DNA from: Hymenobacter ruricola
GTDB taxonomy: Bacteria; Bacteroidota; Bacteroidia; Cytophagales; Hymenobacteraceae
Reading direction: 5' to 3'
NCBI RefSeq assembly: GCF_015694525.1
Contig: NZ_JADQDM010000002.1
Span: 806,001 to 870,000, forward strand
DNA: 64,000 nucleotides
Position 1 is the stretch's first letter. Each line of letters begins with the position of its first letter. The notes below the pieces were generated by a model. It made no database searches. It was not told where the DNA came from and saw only the letters and a program-made list of their open reading frames with translations. The position numbers and the translations under genes are program-made. Below are positions 49,748-57,973 of this stretch, piece after piece.

Positions 49748-50788
49748 ATGACTGCTGAAAATTCTGCCCTGCCCATTGTCGACCTGCGCTCCGACACCGT
49801 GACGCGGCCCACGCCGGCCATGCTGGAAGCCATGTTTGCCGCCCCGGTGGGCGATGATGTGTACGACGAGGACCCTTCCGTGCGCCGCCTGGAGGAAATG
49901 GCTGCCGCCCGCTTCGGCCTCGAAGCCGGCCTGTTTTGCCCTTCGGGCACTATGACCAACCAAATTGCCATCAAGGCCCACACCGAGCCGCTGAGCGAGG
50001 TGATTTGCGAGCAAACGTCGCACATCTACCTGTGGGAGGTGGGCGGCATCGCGTTTCACTCGGGCGCGAGCGTGGCGCTGCTGCCGGGGCAGCGCGGCCG
50101 CGTGACGGCCGCGCAGGTGGAAGCCGCCATTCGGCCCGAAAACCTGCACTACCCCACCACCCAGCTGATTTCGCTGGAAAACACCCACAACCGCGGCGGC
50201 GGCAGCTGCTACGCCCTGGAAGACCTGCAGGCCATCAGCGAGGTGGCGCAGCGGCACGGCATTGCGCGGCACCTGGATGGGGCGCGCATTTTTAACGCGC
50301 TGGTGGCCACGGGACAGCGCAGCGAGGACTACGGGCCGCTGTTCGACTCGATTTCGGTGTGCTTATCGAAGGGCTTGGGCACGGGCGTGGGCTCGGTGCT
50401 GCTGGGCTCGGCGGCGTTTATTAAGAAGTGCAAGCGCATCCGCAAGGTGATGGGCGGCGGGTGGCGGCAGGCCGGCTACCTGGCCGCGGCGGGCATTTAC
50501 GCCTTGGAAAACCACGTGGCGCGGCTGGCCGACGACCACCGCCGCGCCGCCCGCCTGGCCGAGGTGCTACGCGCCCAAGCCTACGTGGCCGAGGTGCTGA
50601 GCCCGGAAACCAACCTCGTCATTTTCCGGCTGCACGACCACCAGCCGGCCGCCGATTTCCTGGCTACGCTGGAGCAGCGGGGCATCCGGGCCAGCAGCTT
50701 CGGGCCGCAGTGGATTCGCTTCGTGACGCACCTGGACGTAGACGATGCCATGCTGGGGCGCGTAGAGGAGGCGCTGGGCGCGATGTAG
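49748..50788 (+). CDS. ltaE: Low-specificity L-threonine aldolase
   Basis: A 346-residue PLP enzyme that cleaves L-threonine or allo-threonine to glycine and acetaldehyde. Motifs: 'IVDLRSDTVTRPTPAMLEAMFAAPVGDDVYDEDPSVRRLEE', 'GLFCPSGTMTNQIAIKAH', 'SLENTHNRGGGSCYALEDL', 'ARHLDGARIFNALVATG', and the Schiff-base lysine in 'SVCLSKGLGTGVGSVLLG'. Length is typical. A palindromic element begins right after its stop codon. Confidence 0.95.
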   Translation: MTAENSALPIVDLRSDTVTRPTPAMLEAMFAAPVGDDVYDEDPSVRRLEEMAAARFGLEAGLFCPSGTMTNQIAIKAHTEPLSEVICEQTSHIYLWEVGGIAFHSGASVALLPGQRGRVTAAQVEAAIRPENLHYPTTQLISLENTHNRGGGSCYALEDLQAISEVAQRHGIARHLDGARIFNALVATGQRSEDYGPLFDSISVCLSKGLGTGVGSVLLGSAAFIKKCKRIRKVMGGGWRQAGYLAAAGIYALENHVARLADDHRRAARLAEVLRAQAYVAEVLSPETNLVIFRLHDHQPAADFLATLEQRGIRASSFGPQWIRFVTHLDVDDAMLGRVEEALGAM

Positions 50789-50901
50789 AGCGCCATTTCG
50801 AGCGCAGCCGAGACATCTCGCTTGCTTTGAGTAATAATCCAAATCGCAAGGAGAGCATTACTGCCCCGAGCGAGATGTCTCGGCTGCGCTCCACATGACG
50901 T
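50789..50901. repeat. Long palindromic element directly after the threonine aldolase stop
   Basis: Arms of about 33 bp (AGCGCCATTTCGAGCGCAGC, inner CGAGACATCTCGCT) pair with AGCGAGATGTCTCGGCTGCG and CTCCACATGACG; the first base follows the TAG. The outer ends are partly degenerate. Confidence 0.85.
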
Positions 50902-50925
50902 TCAATTTCTCTTCCCCACTGACTG

Positions 50926-52188
50926 ATGGATTTATACAATGCTTTGGCGCTGCTGCTGGTTACCGCCGCCGGCTTTGCCTACGTCAACCACCGCTTTCTG
51001 CGCATGCCGCCGGCCATTGGGCTGATGGTGCTGGGGCTGGCGGCGTCGCTGCTGCTGGTGCTGCTGGCGAAGTTCGACGTGCAACCGGTGCTGGACCTGG
51101 CCCGCATCGTTAGCAAGCTGGATTTCAGCCGCATTGTGATGCAGGTGATGCTGGGGTTTCTGCTGTTTGCCGGGGCCATTCACGTGGACGCGGGGCGGCT
51201 GGGCAAGCTGCGCTGGCCGGTGGGCGCGCTGGCGCTGGTGGGCACGCCGGTGAGCACCCTTCTGGTGGCCACGGCCATGTTTTTTCTGCTGCCGCTGTTC
51301 GACCTGCCCACGCCGTTTATCTACTGCCTGCTGTTTGGCGCGCTCATTTCGCCGACGGACCCCATTGCCGTGCTCAGCATCCTGACCAAGGCCAACATCT
51401 CAAAATCGCTGGAAACCAAGATTGTGGGCGAGTCTTTGTTTAATGACGGGGTGGGCGTGGTGCTGTTTGTGGTGACGCTGGAAGTGGCCACGCTGGGCCC
51501 GCAGGACTTCACGTTTTCGCACGCGCTGGCCGTGTTTGCCCGCGAAACGCTGGGCGGGCTGGCCCTGGGCACGGCCCTGGGCCTGGGCACGGCCTGGCTG
51601 CTGCGCACCATCGACAACTACCAAGTGGAAGTGCTGCTGACGCTGGCCGTGGTGGCCGGCGGCACGGCGCTGGCCACGCGCCTGCACACCTCGGGCCCGC
51701 TGGCCATGGTGATGGCGGGCTTGCTGGTGGGCCATTTCAGCCGCAGCGGCGGGGTGATGTCCGACGAGTCGCAGGACTACGTGGACAAGTTCTGGGAGCT
51801 GGTGGACGAGGTGCTGAACGCGCTGCTGTTTGTGCTGATGGGCCTGGAAGTGCTGGTGCTCGACATTCCCGGGCGCACGGTGCTGGTGGGGCTGGCGGCC
51901 ATTGTGGTGGTGCTGCTGGCGCGCTGGGTGGCCGTGTCGGTGCCGCTGGTGTTTCTGCGGCTGCTGCCCACGTTTCAGCCCTCGGACCACGGCGTGGCGG
52001 TGCTCACCTGGGGCGGGCTGCGCGGCGGCCTCTCGGTGGCGCTGGCGCTGAGCTTGCCGCCCACCATGCCGCGCGAGCTACTCGTGGGCATCACCTATGT
52101 CATTGTGGTGTTTTCCATTGTGGGGCAAGGGCTTACCATTGGCCCGCTGGTGCGCTGGCTGGGCGTGGGGCGCCCGGCGGCTGAGTAG
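50926..52188 (+). CDS. Na+/H+ antiporter, CPA1 (NhaP) type
   Basis: A 420-residue inner-membrane transporter with about 12 hydrophobic segments. CPA1 signatures: 'VMLGFLLFAGAIHVD', 'LLFGALISPTDPIAVLSIL' (TDP), 'ETKIVGESLFNDGVGVVLFVVTLEV' (ES.FNDG with the ND ion pair), 'LAMVMAGLLVGHF', 'LVDEVLNALLFVLMGLEVLVL' and 'VAVLTWGGLRGGLSVALALSLP' (GGLRG). It exchanges cytoplasmic Na+ or K+ for protons. It has no large C-terminal regulatory domain. Confidence 0.93.
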   Translation: MDLYNALALLLVTAAGFAYVNHRFLRMPPAIGLMVLGLAASLLLVLLAKFDVQPVLDLARIVSKLDFSRIVMQVMLGFLLFAGAIHVDAGRLGKLRWPVGALALVGTPVSTLLVATAMFFLLPLFDLPTPFIYCLLFGALISPTDPIAVLSILTKANISKSLETKIVGESLFNDGVGVVLFVVTLEVATLGPQDFTFSHALAVFARETLGGLALGTALGLGTAWLLRTIDNYQVEVLLTLAVVAGGTALATRLHTSGPLAMVMAGLLVGHFSRSGGVMSDESQDYVDKFWELVDEVLNALLFVLMGLEVLVLDIPGRTVLVGLAAIVVVLLARWVAVSVPLVFLRLLPTFQPSDHGVAVLTWGGLRGGLSVALALSLPPTMPRELLVGITYVIVVFSIVGQGLTIGPLVRWLGVGRPAAE

Positions 52189-52267
52189 TGGCCTGCGGTG
52201 GCCGCACCGCGGCGAATTGCACGCGCGCAGCGGCACCCAAACCCGGCGTTCTCACGTTCTTCTTTTT

Positions 52268-52924
52268 ATGAACCTGTTCATCATCGGCGACGTCCACGGG
52301 TGCTTGCACACCTTGCAGGAACTGCTCACGCGCTGGGACCCGGCCACGGAGCACCTCATCCAGGTGGGCGACCTGGTGGACCGCGGCACCTACATTCCCG
52401 AAACGGTGGAGTTGGCCCGCGGCCTCAACGAGCAATACCCGGCCTCGACCACCTTCCTCATGGGCAACCACGAGGATGCGCTGCTGCACCATTTTGGGCC
52501 AGAGGGGCCCTACACGGGCTGGCTGAAATGGGGTGGCCGCAGCACCGTGGACCAATACCAGGCCCGCCCCGAGCTGCTGGCCCGGCACCTGCCGTGGCTG
52601 GCAGAGCGCCCGCTTTTCTGGGAGAATGAGCACGTGCTGGTGAGCCACGCCGGCATCACCGAGTCGGCCTTCGCTTACGACCCCGACAGCTCCGACGGGC
52701 TACTGTGGGCCCGCACGCCGCTCAAGCGCCTGCCGCAGTTGCAAGTGGTGGGCCACACGCCCACGGAAAAAAACGAGCCCCGGTCCGACAAGCAAACCAA
52801 CAGCTTATACCTCGACACGGGCGCCGTGTTTGGCGGCAACCTGACGGGCGTGCGCCTCTCCCCCACCGGCCAGCCCCTCGAAATCATCATGATTCCGGTG
52901 CACCTCGAAGACCTGCTGGAATAA
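52268..52924 (+). CDS. Metallophosphoesterase, Ser/Thr phosphatase type
   Basis: A 218-residue calcineurin-like phosphatase of the bacteriophage lambda PP/PrpE type. The metal motifs are 'LFIIGDVHGCLHTLQELL' (GDxHG), 'LIQVGDLVDRGTYIPETVEL' (GDxxDRG), 'FLMGNHEDALL' (GNHE), 'VLVSHAGI' and 'VVGHTPTEK' (GHT). It may dephosphorylate proteins or dinucleoside polyphosphates. The ATG at 52268 begins at the domain. Confidence 0.92.
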   Translation: MNLFIIGDVHGCLHTLQELLTRWDPATEHLIQVGDLVDRGTYIPETVELARGLNEQYPASTTFLMGNHEDALLHHFGPEGPYTGWLKWGGRSTVDQYQARPELLARHLPWLAERPLFWENEHVLVSHAGITESAFAYDPDSSDGLLWARTPLKRLPQLQVVGHTPTEKNEPRSDKQTNSLYLDTGAVFGGNLTGVRLSPTGQPLEIIMIPVHLEDLLE

Positions 52925-52954
52925 CCCCGACTTTCCTATATCACGCCTTAATTC

Positions 52955-53587
52955 ATGCTCAATCAAGCTGCCATCGAGCACCTGACGGCCGCCGACCCTC
53001 TTCTCGGCGGCGTGATTGCGGCGGGCCGCGCCATTCCACCGCGCCCGCACGAAGACCTGTACCTGGCCCTGCTGCGCGCCATCGTCAGCCAGCAGATTTC
53101 GACCAAGGCGGCCGCCGCCATCTGGAAGCGGTTCCAATCCCTGTTTCCGCCCGAGGGCTACCCCGAGCCGCGCGAAGTGCTGGCCCTGACCGAAGACGAG
53201 CTGCGCGCCGTGGGCCTTTCGCGCCAGAAAGCCGGCTACCTCAAGGCCATTGCCGAGTACAACGAACGGGGCCTGCTCGACTACGAACACCTCACCAGCC
53301 TCTCGGAAGAGGCGTTTACCCAGCACCTCACCGCCATCCGGGGCGTGGGCCGCTGGACGGCGCAGATGCTGCAAATGTTTGCCCTCGACCAGCCCGATGT
53401 GTTTTCCGAAGGCGACCTGGGCGTGCAAAACGCCATGCGCCGCCTCTACGGCCTGGAAGAAACCGGCCGCGCCCTGCAAAAGCGCATGCTGGTGATTGCC
53501 GAAGCGTGGCGGCCTTACCGCACGCTGGCCTGCAAGTACCTGTGGCAGAGCCTGGATAACGGCACGCAGATTCCGCCGTCGGTGTAG
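52955..53587 (+). CDS. DNA-3-methyladenine glycosylase II (AlkA-type, HhH-GPD)
   Basis: A 210-residue base-excision-repair glycosylase that removes alkylated purines. It shows 'LLRAIVSQQISTKAAAAIWKRFQ', the helix-hairpin-helix 'LTAIRGVGRWTAQMLQMFAL' and the catalytic Asp downstream in 'VFSEGDLGVQNAMRRLYGL', with 'WRPYRTLACKYLWQSLD' near the end. It lacks the N-terminal domain of E. coli AlkA, as in the short Mag/AlkA2 group. It follows the phosphatase gene by 30 nt and may share its transcript. Confidence 0.93.
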   Translation: MLNQAAIEHLTAADPLLGGVIAAGRAIPPRPHEDLYLALLRAIVSQQISTKAAAAIWKRFQSLFPPEGYPEPREVLALTEDELRAVGLSRQKAGYLKAIAEYNERGLLDYEHLTSLSEEAFTQHLTAIRGVGRWTAQMLQMFALDQPDVFSEGDLGVQNAMRRLYGLEETGRALQKRMLVIAEAWRPYRTLACKYLWQSLDNGTQIPPSV

Positions 53588-53613
53588 GTAGGGTGTAGAT
53601 AGTAGGACTAAAC

Positions 53614-53731
53614 AAACCGGCTGTCATCCTGAGCGCAGCGAAGGACCTTCTCATGGTAGCAATAGTTGGATTATTGCTCGTCGTTCATCGGCGAGAAGGT
53701 CCTTCGCTGCGCTCAGGATGACAGCCGATTT
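53614..53731. repeat. Long palindromic element, class TCATCCTGAGC
   Basis: Arms of about 38 bp (AAACCGGCTGTCATCCTGAG, inner CGAAGGACCTTCTC), 26 nt after the glycosylase stop and 16 nt from the stop of the convergent gene at 53748. Confidence 0.9.
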
Positions 53732-53747
53732 GCTACCCCTTCCCTCT

Positions 53748-54296
53748 TCACACCAACACCTTCTCGCCCATTTTAAACACCTCCTCCCGCACAAACAGCT
53801 CGCCTTCCTGCCGCAGAATGGCGAGGTTGTCGATGATGATTTTGAGGTTGTAGGTTTCCTGGTTGAGGTAGGCCAGCACGGGGCCGAGCAGGTCGGGGGT
53901 GGTGTCGTGCAGGGCCAGCGAGATGTGCGGCAGCCAGCAGTCAGGGCCGCTGAACTTGTCGGTGCGCAGGCAGAGCGGCGCGGTGGCTTCGCGGATGCGG
54001 CGGTGCAGGGCATTCAGCGCGTCGGAACGCAGCACGGGGATGTAGATGACCGGCCGCTCGCCCGGAAACACGCCCAGGCCGGTGGTGAAGGCCGGAAACG
54101 GCGCGGTGGTGGTGGCCACTTCGGCCAGCACCTGCTTCAGGGCACTGAGCTTTTTGACGCCGGCCAACTGGTAGGTCAGGTGCGGGTCGAGGGTGGCCTG
54201 CACGTCGTCGAGGCCAAATTTTTCTTCCAGGCTTTTGATGATGGCGTTGATGCGCTGCACGTGCGGCGCGCTAAGCAGGGAGGTGATGGCAAGCAT
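53748..54296 (-). CDS. 2'-5' RNA ligase family (2H phosphoesterase) protein
   Basis: A 182-residue protein of the 2H phosphoesterase superfamily. The two catalytic HxS/T motifs are 'TLDPHLTYQLAG' (about residue 38) and 'CWLPHISLALHDTT' (about 124). The family includes RNA ligase/cyclic phosphodiesterases (ThpR, YjcG); the Bacteroidota members are uncharacterised. The ATG at 54296 is used. It lies downstream of the DinB-like gene on the same strand with a gap of 68 nt. Confidence 0.85.
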   Translation of the reverse strand: MLAITSLLSAPHVQRINAIIKSLEEKFGLDDVQATLDPHLTYQLAGVKKLSALKQVLAEVATTTAPFPAFTTGLGVFPGERPVIYIPVLRSDALNALHRRIREATAPLCLRTDKFSGPDCWLPHISLALHDTTPDLLGPVLAYLNQETYNLKIIIDNLAILRQEGELFVREEVFKMGEKVLV

Positions 54297-54364
54297 GACG
54301 GGGGGTACGGAAGAAACGGCCGGCGCGCCGAAAGCCGCGGCCGAAAGAAACGAAGCGGCGGGCA

Positions 54365-54874
54365 TTACGGCTTCCGGGCGGCCATTTGCTGGTTGAACTG
54401 TTCGCTTTGCCCGCGCGGAATGCTGAGCGACGGAAATGCCTCGCCCCGGATATTTTTGGCCAGCTGCACCAGCTGGCCGGCGTGGTAGGCGTAGTGGGCC
54501 ACCTGGCGCTGCACGGCGGCCAGCACCGTGTGCGCCTCGCCCCGAATGGTGACGGTGCGCAGCAAATCGGCGGGCCGCAGGTCATCGAGCAGCTCAAACA
54601 GCACCTGCCAGGCAGCTTCCCACTCAGCTTTCAGCGGGCCGATGGCTTCCGCGGAATCGGGCTCCTCAAACTCGCGGTCGCGCTGGCGGGTGGGCTTTTC
54701 GCCGTCGGAAGTGAAGAAATCGGTGAAGCGCGAGCGCAGGTTGCCGGCCATGTGCTGCACGATGACGGCGGCGCTGTTAGCACCGGGCGCCGGCCGGTGC
54801 AGCCAGTCGGCGTCGGCGAGCTGGGCCAGGGCGCGGTCTGCCAACCCTTTGTACGACTGAAACTGTGGCGGCAC
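54365..54874 (-). CDS. DinB/DUF1572-like protein with probable N-terminal frameshift
   Basis: The open frame gives 169 residues from a GTG at 54874: 'FQSYKGLADRALAQLADADWLHRPAPGANSAAVIVQHMAGNLRSRFTDFF' and 'QVAHYAYHAGQLVQLAKNIRG', a DUF1572 member of the DinB four-helix fold with metal-binding His in HMAG and AYHAG. However, a perfect -7 element (54929-54936) sits 4 nt before an ATG at 54924 in another frame, which encodes 'MPDSLASDALGPAVLATCRHSF' and appears to join this protein by a one-base shift near 54865. The gene may be a pseudogene, or the reference may hold an error. Enzymatic role is unknown. Confidence 0.75.
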   Translation of the reverse strand: MPPQFQSYKGLADRALAQLADADWLHRPAPGANSAAVIVQHMAGNLRSRFTDFFTSDGEKPTRQRDREFEEPDSAEAIGPLKAEWEAAWQVLFELLDDLRPADLLRTVTIRGEAHTVLAAVQRQVAHYAYHAGQLVQLAKNIRGEAFPSLSIPRGQSEQFNQQMAARKP

Positions 54875-54928
54875 GTGGCCAGCACGGCCGGGCCCAGGGC
54901 ATCGGAAGCAAGTGAATCAGGCATGGGC

Positions 54929-54936
54929 CAAATGTA
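54929..54936 (-). promoter_or_regulatory. -7 promoter element of the DinB-like gene
   Basis: Minus strand TACATTTG, then GCCC, then ATG at 54924; same 4-nt spacing as three other genes in the window. Confidence 0.65.
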
Positions 54937-55078
54937 CTAATTCCGGGCCCGGCTGTCTGCCCAGCGCGGCGCCTTTGGGCCGTGCCGGTCGGTGAAAAAG
55001 CGGCCTCCATCGACTTCGCGGCGTCACCCCCATCCTCGCCCCGCCTTTTCGCGTTACGATACCCTTTGCCCTTCTTCC

Positions 55079-57769
55079 GTGCCCGAACCCGTTGCTTCCG
55101 CGCCTTCTTCCGCCCTGCCCACGCCGCCACCGGCCACACCCGCTTCGCGGCTACCCAAGTGGCTGTGGTGGCTGCTGGGTCTGGCGGCGTTGCTGCTGAT
55201 AGGCGCGCTCGTGGTGCAGCATTTTCTGGACCCGTGGCTGCGCCAAAAGCTGGAAAAGCAGGTGGCTACCCAAACGCACGGGCAGTACCACCTGCAAGTG
55301 GGCGCGCTCGAAACCAGCATCTGGCAGCGCGCCATCCGGCTGCGGCGCGTGCGCCTGCGCCCCGCCGCCCAGGTGGCCGACACGCTGCCCCGGGTGCGCC
55401 TCGACGCGGCGCGCCTGCACGTGACGGGCGTGGGCCTGCTGGCGCTGCTGCGCAAAGGCGTGGTGCCCATCGACAGCGTCGTGCTCGACTCGGCCACGGT
55501 GGAGGTGCTGGCCCTGGCCCGCCGCCCCACCCAAAACGCCGGCAAGCCCTTGCACGAGCGCCTGCCGCTGAAGTTGAAGGGCCTGGAAATCGGCTACTTC
55601 GGCCTGCTGCACACGCAGGGCGCTTACCTGCCCGGCGCGCAGCCGACCGCCCGGTTCCGCCGTGCCGACCTGAGCGCGCACGACCTGCACCTCACGCCCG
55701 CCGGCGCGGCCGACACCCAGCGCCTGGCCTACGCCGCCGACTGGCAGCTGCAGCTGCGGCAGGCCCAGGGCTTGACGCGGGGCCACCGGCTGCAATTGAC
55801 CAGCCTTTTGGCCTCGACTGCCAACCAGCAAATTCAGCTTGACTCCGTTCGCATGCAGCCGGAAGGCAACGCGCCGGCCGGCAGCCCGCGGGTAAATCTG
55901 GCGTTGCCGCGCCTGCGCCTCACCGGGCTGAATGCGGCCGCGCTGCTGCACCGCCACACCTTCCGGGCCGATTCGCTGGTGTTGCAGGCCCCGCGGCTGA
56001 CGCTGGTGCCGCCAACTGGGAAAGCTTCGGGCAGCGCTGATTTTGGCCAGTATGCGCGCCGCTTCGACCTGGCGCACCTGGCCGTGCGCAACGGCTCTTT
56101 GCACGTGAAGGACGCGGCCCTGCGTTCCGTTATTCGCAGGATTGACGTGGCCGGCACCGCCATTCACATTGATGCGAAAGGCCAGCCCGATGCGCGCCAG
56201 GTGCTTTTTGCCAAAGCCTGGACCCTGGGCCTGGGCCGCAGCGAAGCCACCGTGGCGGCGCACGCCGTGAGTTTGGGCCGGCTGAACTTGTCGACCGCGG
56301 CCGGCACGCTCGACCTGCGCGCGGTGCGCGTGCGGCCGCCCGGGCCGGGCCAAGGCAAGCCCGGCGCGGTGCGGGTCGACCTGACCATGCCCTCCCTGGC
56401 CCTGCGCGGATTTGATGCGGCCGCGGTGCAGCAGCAACGGCGGCTGCGGGCCAGCTCGCTGGTAATTGACGGGGCCCGGCTGAATTTTACGCCGCCCAAA
56501 ACCCCGCCCCCGCCGGTGTGGAAATTGCTATCGAAAGCCGTGCGCCGCACCGACCTGGCGGAACTGCGCATCCGGCGCAGCTTTTTGCAGATTGGCGGCC
56601 TGCGCCACTCGCCCGAAATCAACGACATCGACCTCACGGGGCGCGGCATTCGCATCGACTCGCTGGCCGCGCTGGAACCCGCCCGCATTGCCTACGCGCG
56701 GAGCTGGAAAGCCAGCTCGGGCCTGATTGCGGCCCCCTTCGACCCGCCTTACTACCGCGCCAGCAGCCAGCGCGCGCGCCTCGATACCGACGCGCACCTG
56801 TTCCGGTTTGAAGGCCTGAGCCTGGTGCCCAAATACTCGGCCGTGGGCATGAACCTGCACAAGGGCTACCAGGTGCCGGCCGTGACGGCCCGGATTCCCT
56901 CGCTGACGTTCAGCGGGCTGGAGTTTGCCGGGCTGGTGCGGCGGGCCGACGTGCGGGTGGCCCGCGTGACGGTGGAGCGGCCCGAAGTGCGCATTGTGTC
57001 CGACGGCCGCGGCCCCATCAACCCCAACCGCTCCAAGATTTCGCCCGAAGAAATGCGGCACCTGCCCATGACAGTGGACGTGCGACGGCTCGACATCGTG
57101 GGCGGCAACCTGTTCACGAAGTACCGCAGCCCGCTCACGCCGCTGCCCGGCACCATGAGCATCAACCGCTTCACGGGCAGCTTTTTCAACCTCAGCAACG
57201 ACCCGCGGCGCCAAACCGCGGCCACGCCGCTCACGGGCCGGGCCACCACCTACCTGCAAAACCGCTGCCGCCTCGACGCCCAGGTGTCGATGTACACGCT
57301 CGACCCGAAGGGGCAGCACCGCGTGTGGGGCACGTTTGGCGCGGGGCAATTTAACATTCTGAACTCCATGACGGTGCCCACGCGGCTGGTGCAGTTCAAG
57401 CAGGGCGACGTGCGCCGCATCCGGTTCGACCTGCAGGCCAACCGCCAGGGCAGCACCGGCACCATGTGGGCCGAATACTCCGGCCTGCAGCTGCAATTGC
57501 TGGGCTACAAGGACGAGGAGGTGAAAAAGCCCCTGCTGAAACGGGTGCTTTCCAAGGCCGCCAACGTCATCGTCATCCGCGACCAGAACCCGCGCAAGCG
57601 CGGCGAGCTGGTAACCGGCCAGATGATTTCGACCCGTGAGCCGCGCTTTTCGGTGTTCACGCTCTGGCGGCAGGGCGTGGTGAGCGGCCTGTTCGACAAC
57701 GTGGGCGTGCCCCAGAAGCTGGCCCAGAAGCTGAGCGAAAGCAAGGACGAAGCCCCGCTGCCCAAATAA
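55079..57769 (+). CDS. AsmA-like large envelope protein
   Basis: An 896-residue protein from the GTG at 55079 (or 925 from a GTG at 54992). One N-terminal membrane helix ('LPKWLWWLLGLAALLLIGALVV') is followed by a long periplasmic part made of repeating beta segments of the AsmA/DUF748/TamB type ('GQYHLQVGALETSIWQRAIRLRRVRLRP', 'VPIDSVVLDSATVEVLA', 'RPEVRIVSDGRGPINPNRSK', 'PMTVDVRRLDIVGGNLFTKY'). Such proteins bridge inner and outer membranes and are linked to lipid transport. TACCCTTTG lies 10 nt before the GTG at 55079, and the earlier residues look like translated promoter, so the shorter start is preferred. Confidence 0.8.
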   Translation: MPEPVASAPSSALPTPPPATPASRLPKWLWWLLGLAALLLIGALVVQHFLDPWLRQKLEKQVATQTHGQYHLQVGALETSIWQRAIRLRRVRLRPAAQVADTLPRVRLDAARLHVTGVGLLALLRKGVVPIDSVVLDSATVEVLALARRPTQNAGKPLHERLPLKLKGLEIGYFGLLHTQGAYLPGAQPTARFRRADLSAHDLHLTPAGAADTQRLAYAADWQLQLRQAQGLTRGHRLQLTSLLASTANQQIQLDSVRMQPEGNAPAGSPRVNLALPRLRLTGLNAAALLHRHTFRADSLVLQAPRLTLVPPTGKASGSADFGQYARRFDLAHLAVRNGSLHVKDAALRSVIRRIDVAGTAIHIDAKGQPDARQVLFAKAWTLGLGRSEATVAAHAVSLGRLNLSTAAGTLDLRAVRVRPPGPGQGKPGAVRVDLTMPSLALRGFDAAAVQQQRRLRASSLVIDGARLNFTPPKTPPPPVWKLLSKAVRRTDLAELRIRRSFLQIGGLRHSPEINDIDLTGRGIRIDSLAALEPARIAYARSWKASSGLIAAPFDPPYYRASSQRARLDTDAHLFRFEGLSLVPKYSAVGMNLHKGYQVPAVTARIPSLTFSGLEFAGLVRRADVRVARVTVERPEVRIVSDGRGPINPNRSKISPEEMRHLPMTVDVRRLDIVGGNLFTKYRSPLTPLPGTMSINRFTGSFFNLSNDPRRQTAATPLTGRATTYLQNRCRLDAQVSMYTLDPKGQHRVWGTFGAGQFNILNSMTVPTRLVQFKQGDVRRIRFDLQANRQGSTGTMWAEYSGLQLQLLGYKDEEVKKPLLKRVLSKAANVIVIRDQNPRKRGELVTGQMISTREPRFSVFTLWRQGVVSGLFDNVGVPQKLAQKLSESKDEAPLPK

Positions 57770-57805
57770 TGGCCGAACAAAATCAGCCCGTCCTGCAGGA
57801 GAGCG

Positions 57806-57914
57806 TATGGTCGTGCTGAGCTTGTCGAAGCATCTCGCATGCCGGAGTAATTCTTTTCTTACGATTGGATTACTCTGGCACGCGAGATGTCTCGACAAGC
57901 TCGACATGACTGGT
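57806..57914. repeat. Long palindromic element with mixed arms
   Basis: The left arm reads TGCTGAGCTTGTCGAAGCAT, the right arm CGACAAGCTCGACATGAC; the arms match less well than in other copies, as if a left end of the GCTGAGC class were joined to a right end of the GTCGAGC class. The centre contains ACGATTGGATTACTC. Confidence 0.85.
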
Positions 57915-57973
57915 ATTTTTCAATTGCTACAAAGGCGGAAGTGGTTTTAATAATTGCTAACTGCCTCTGCTGC

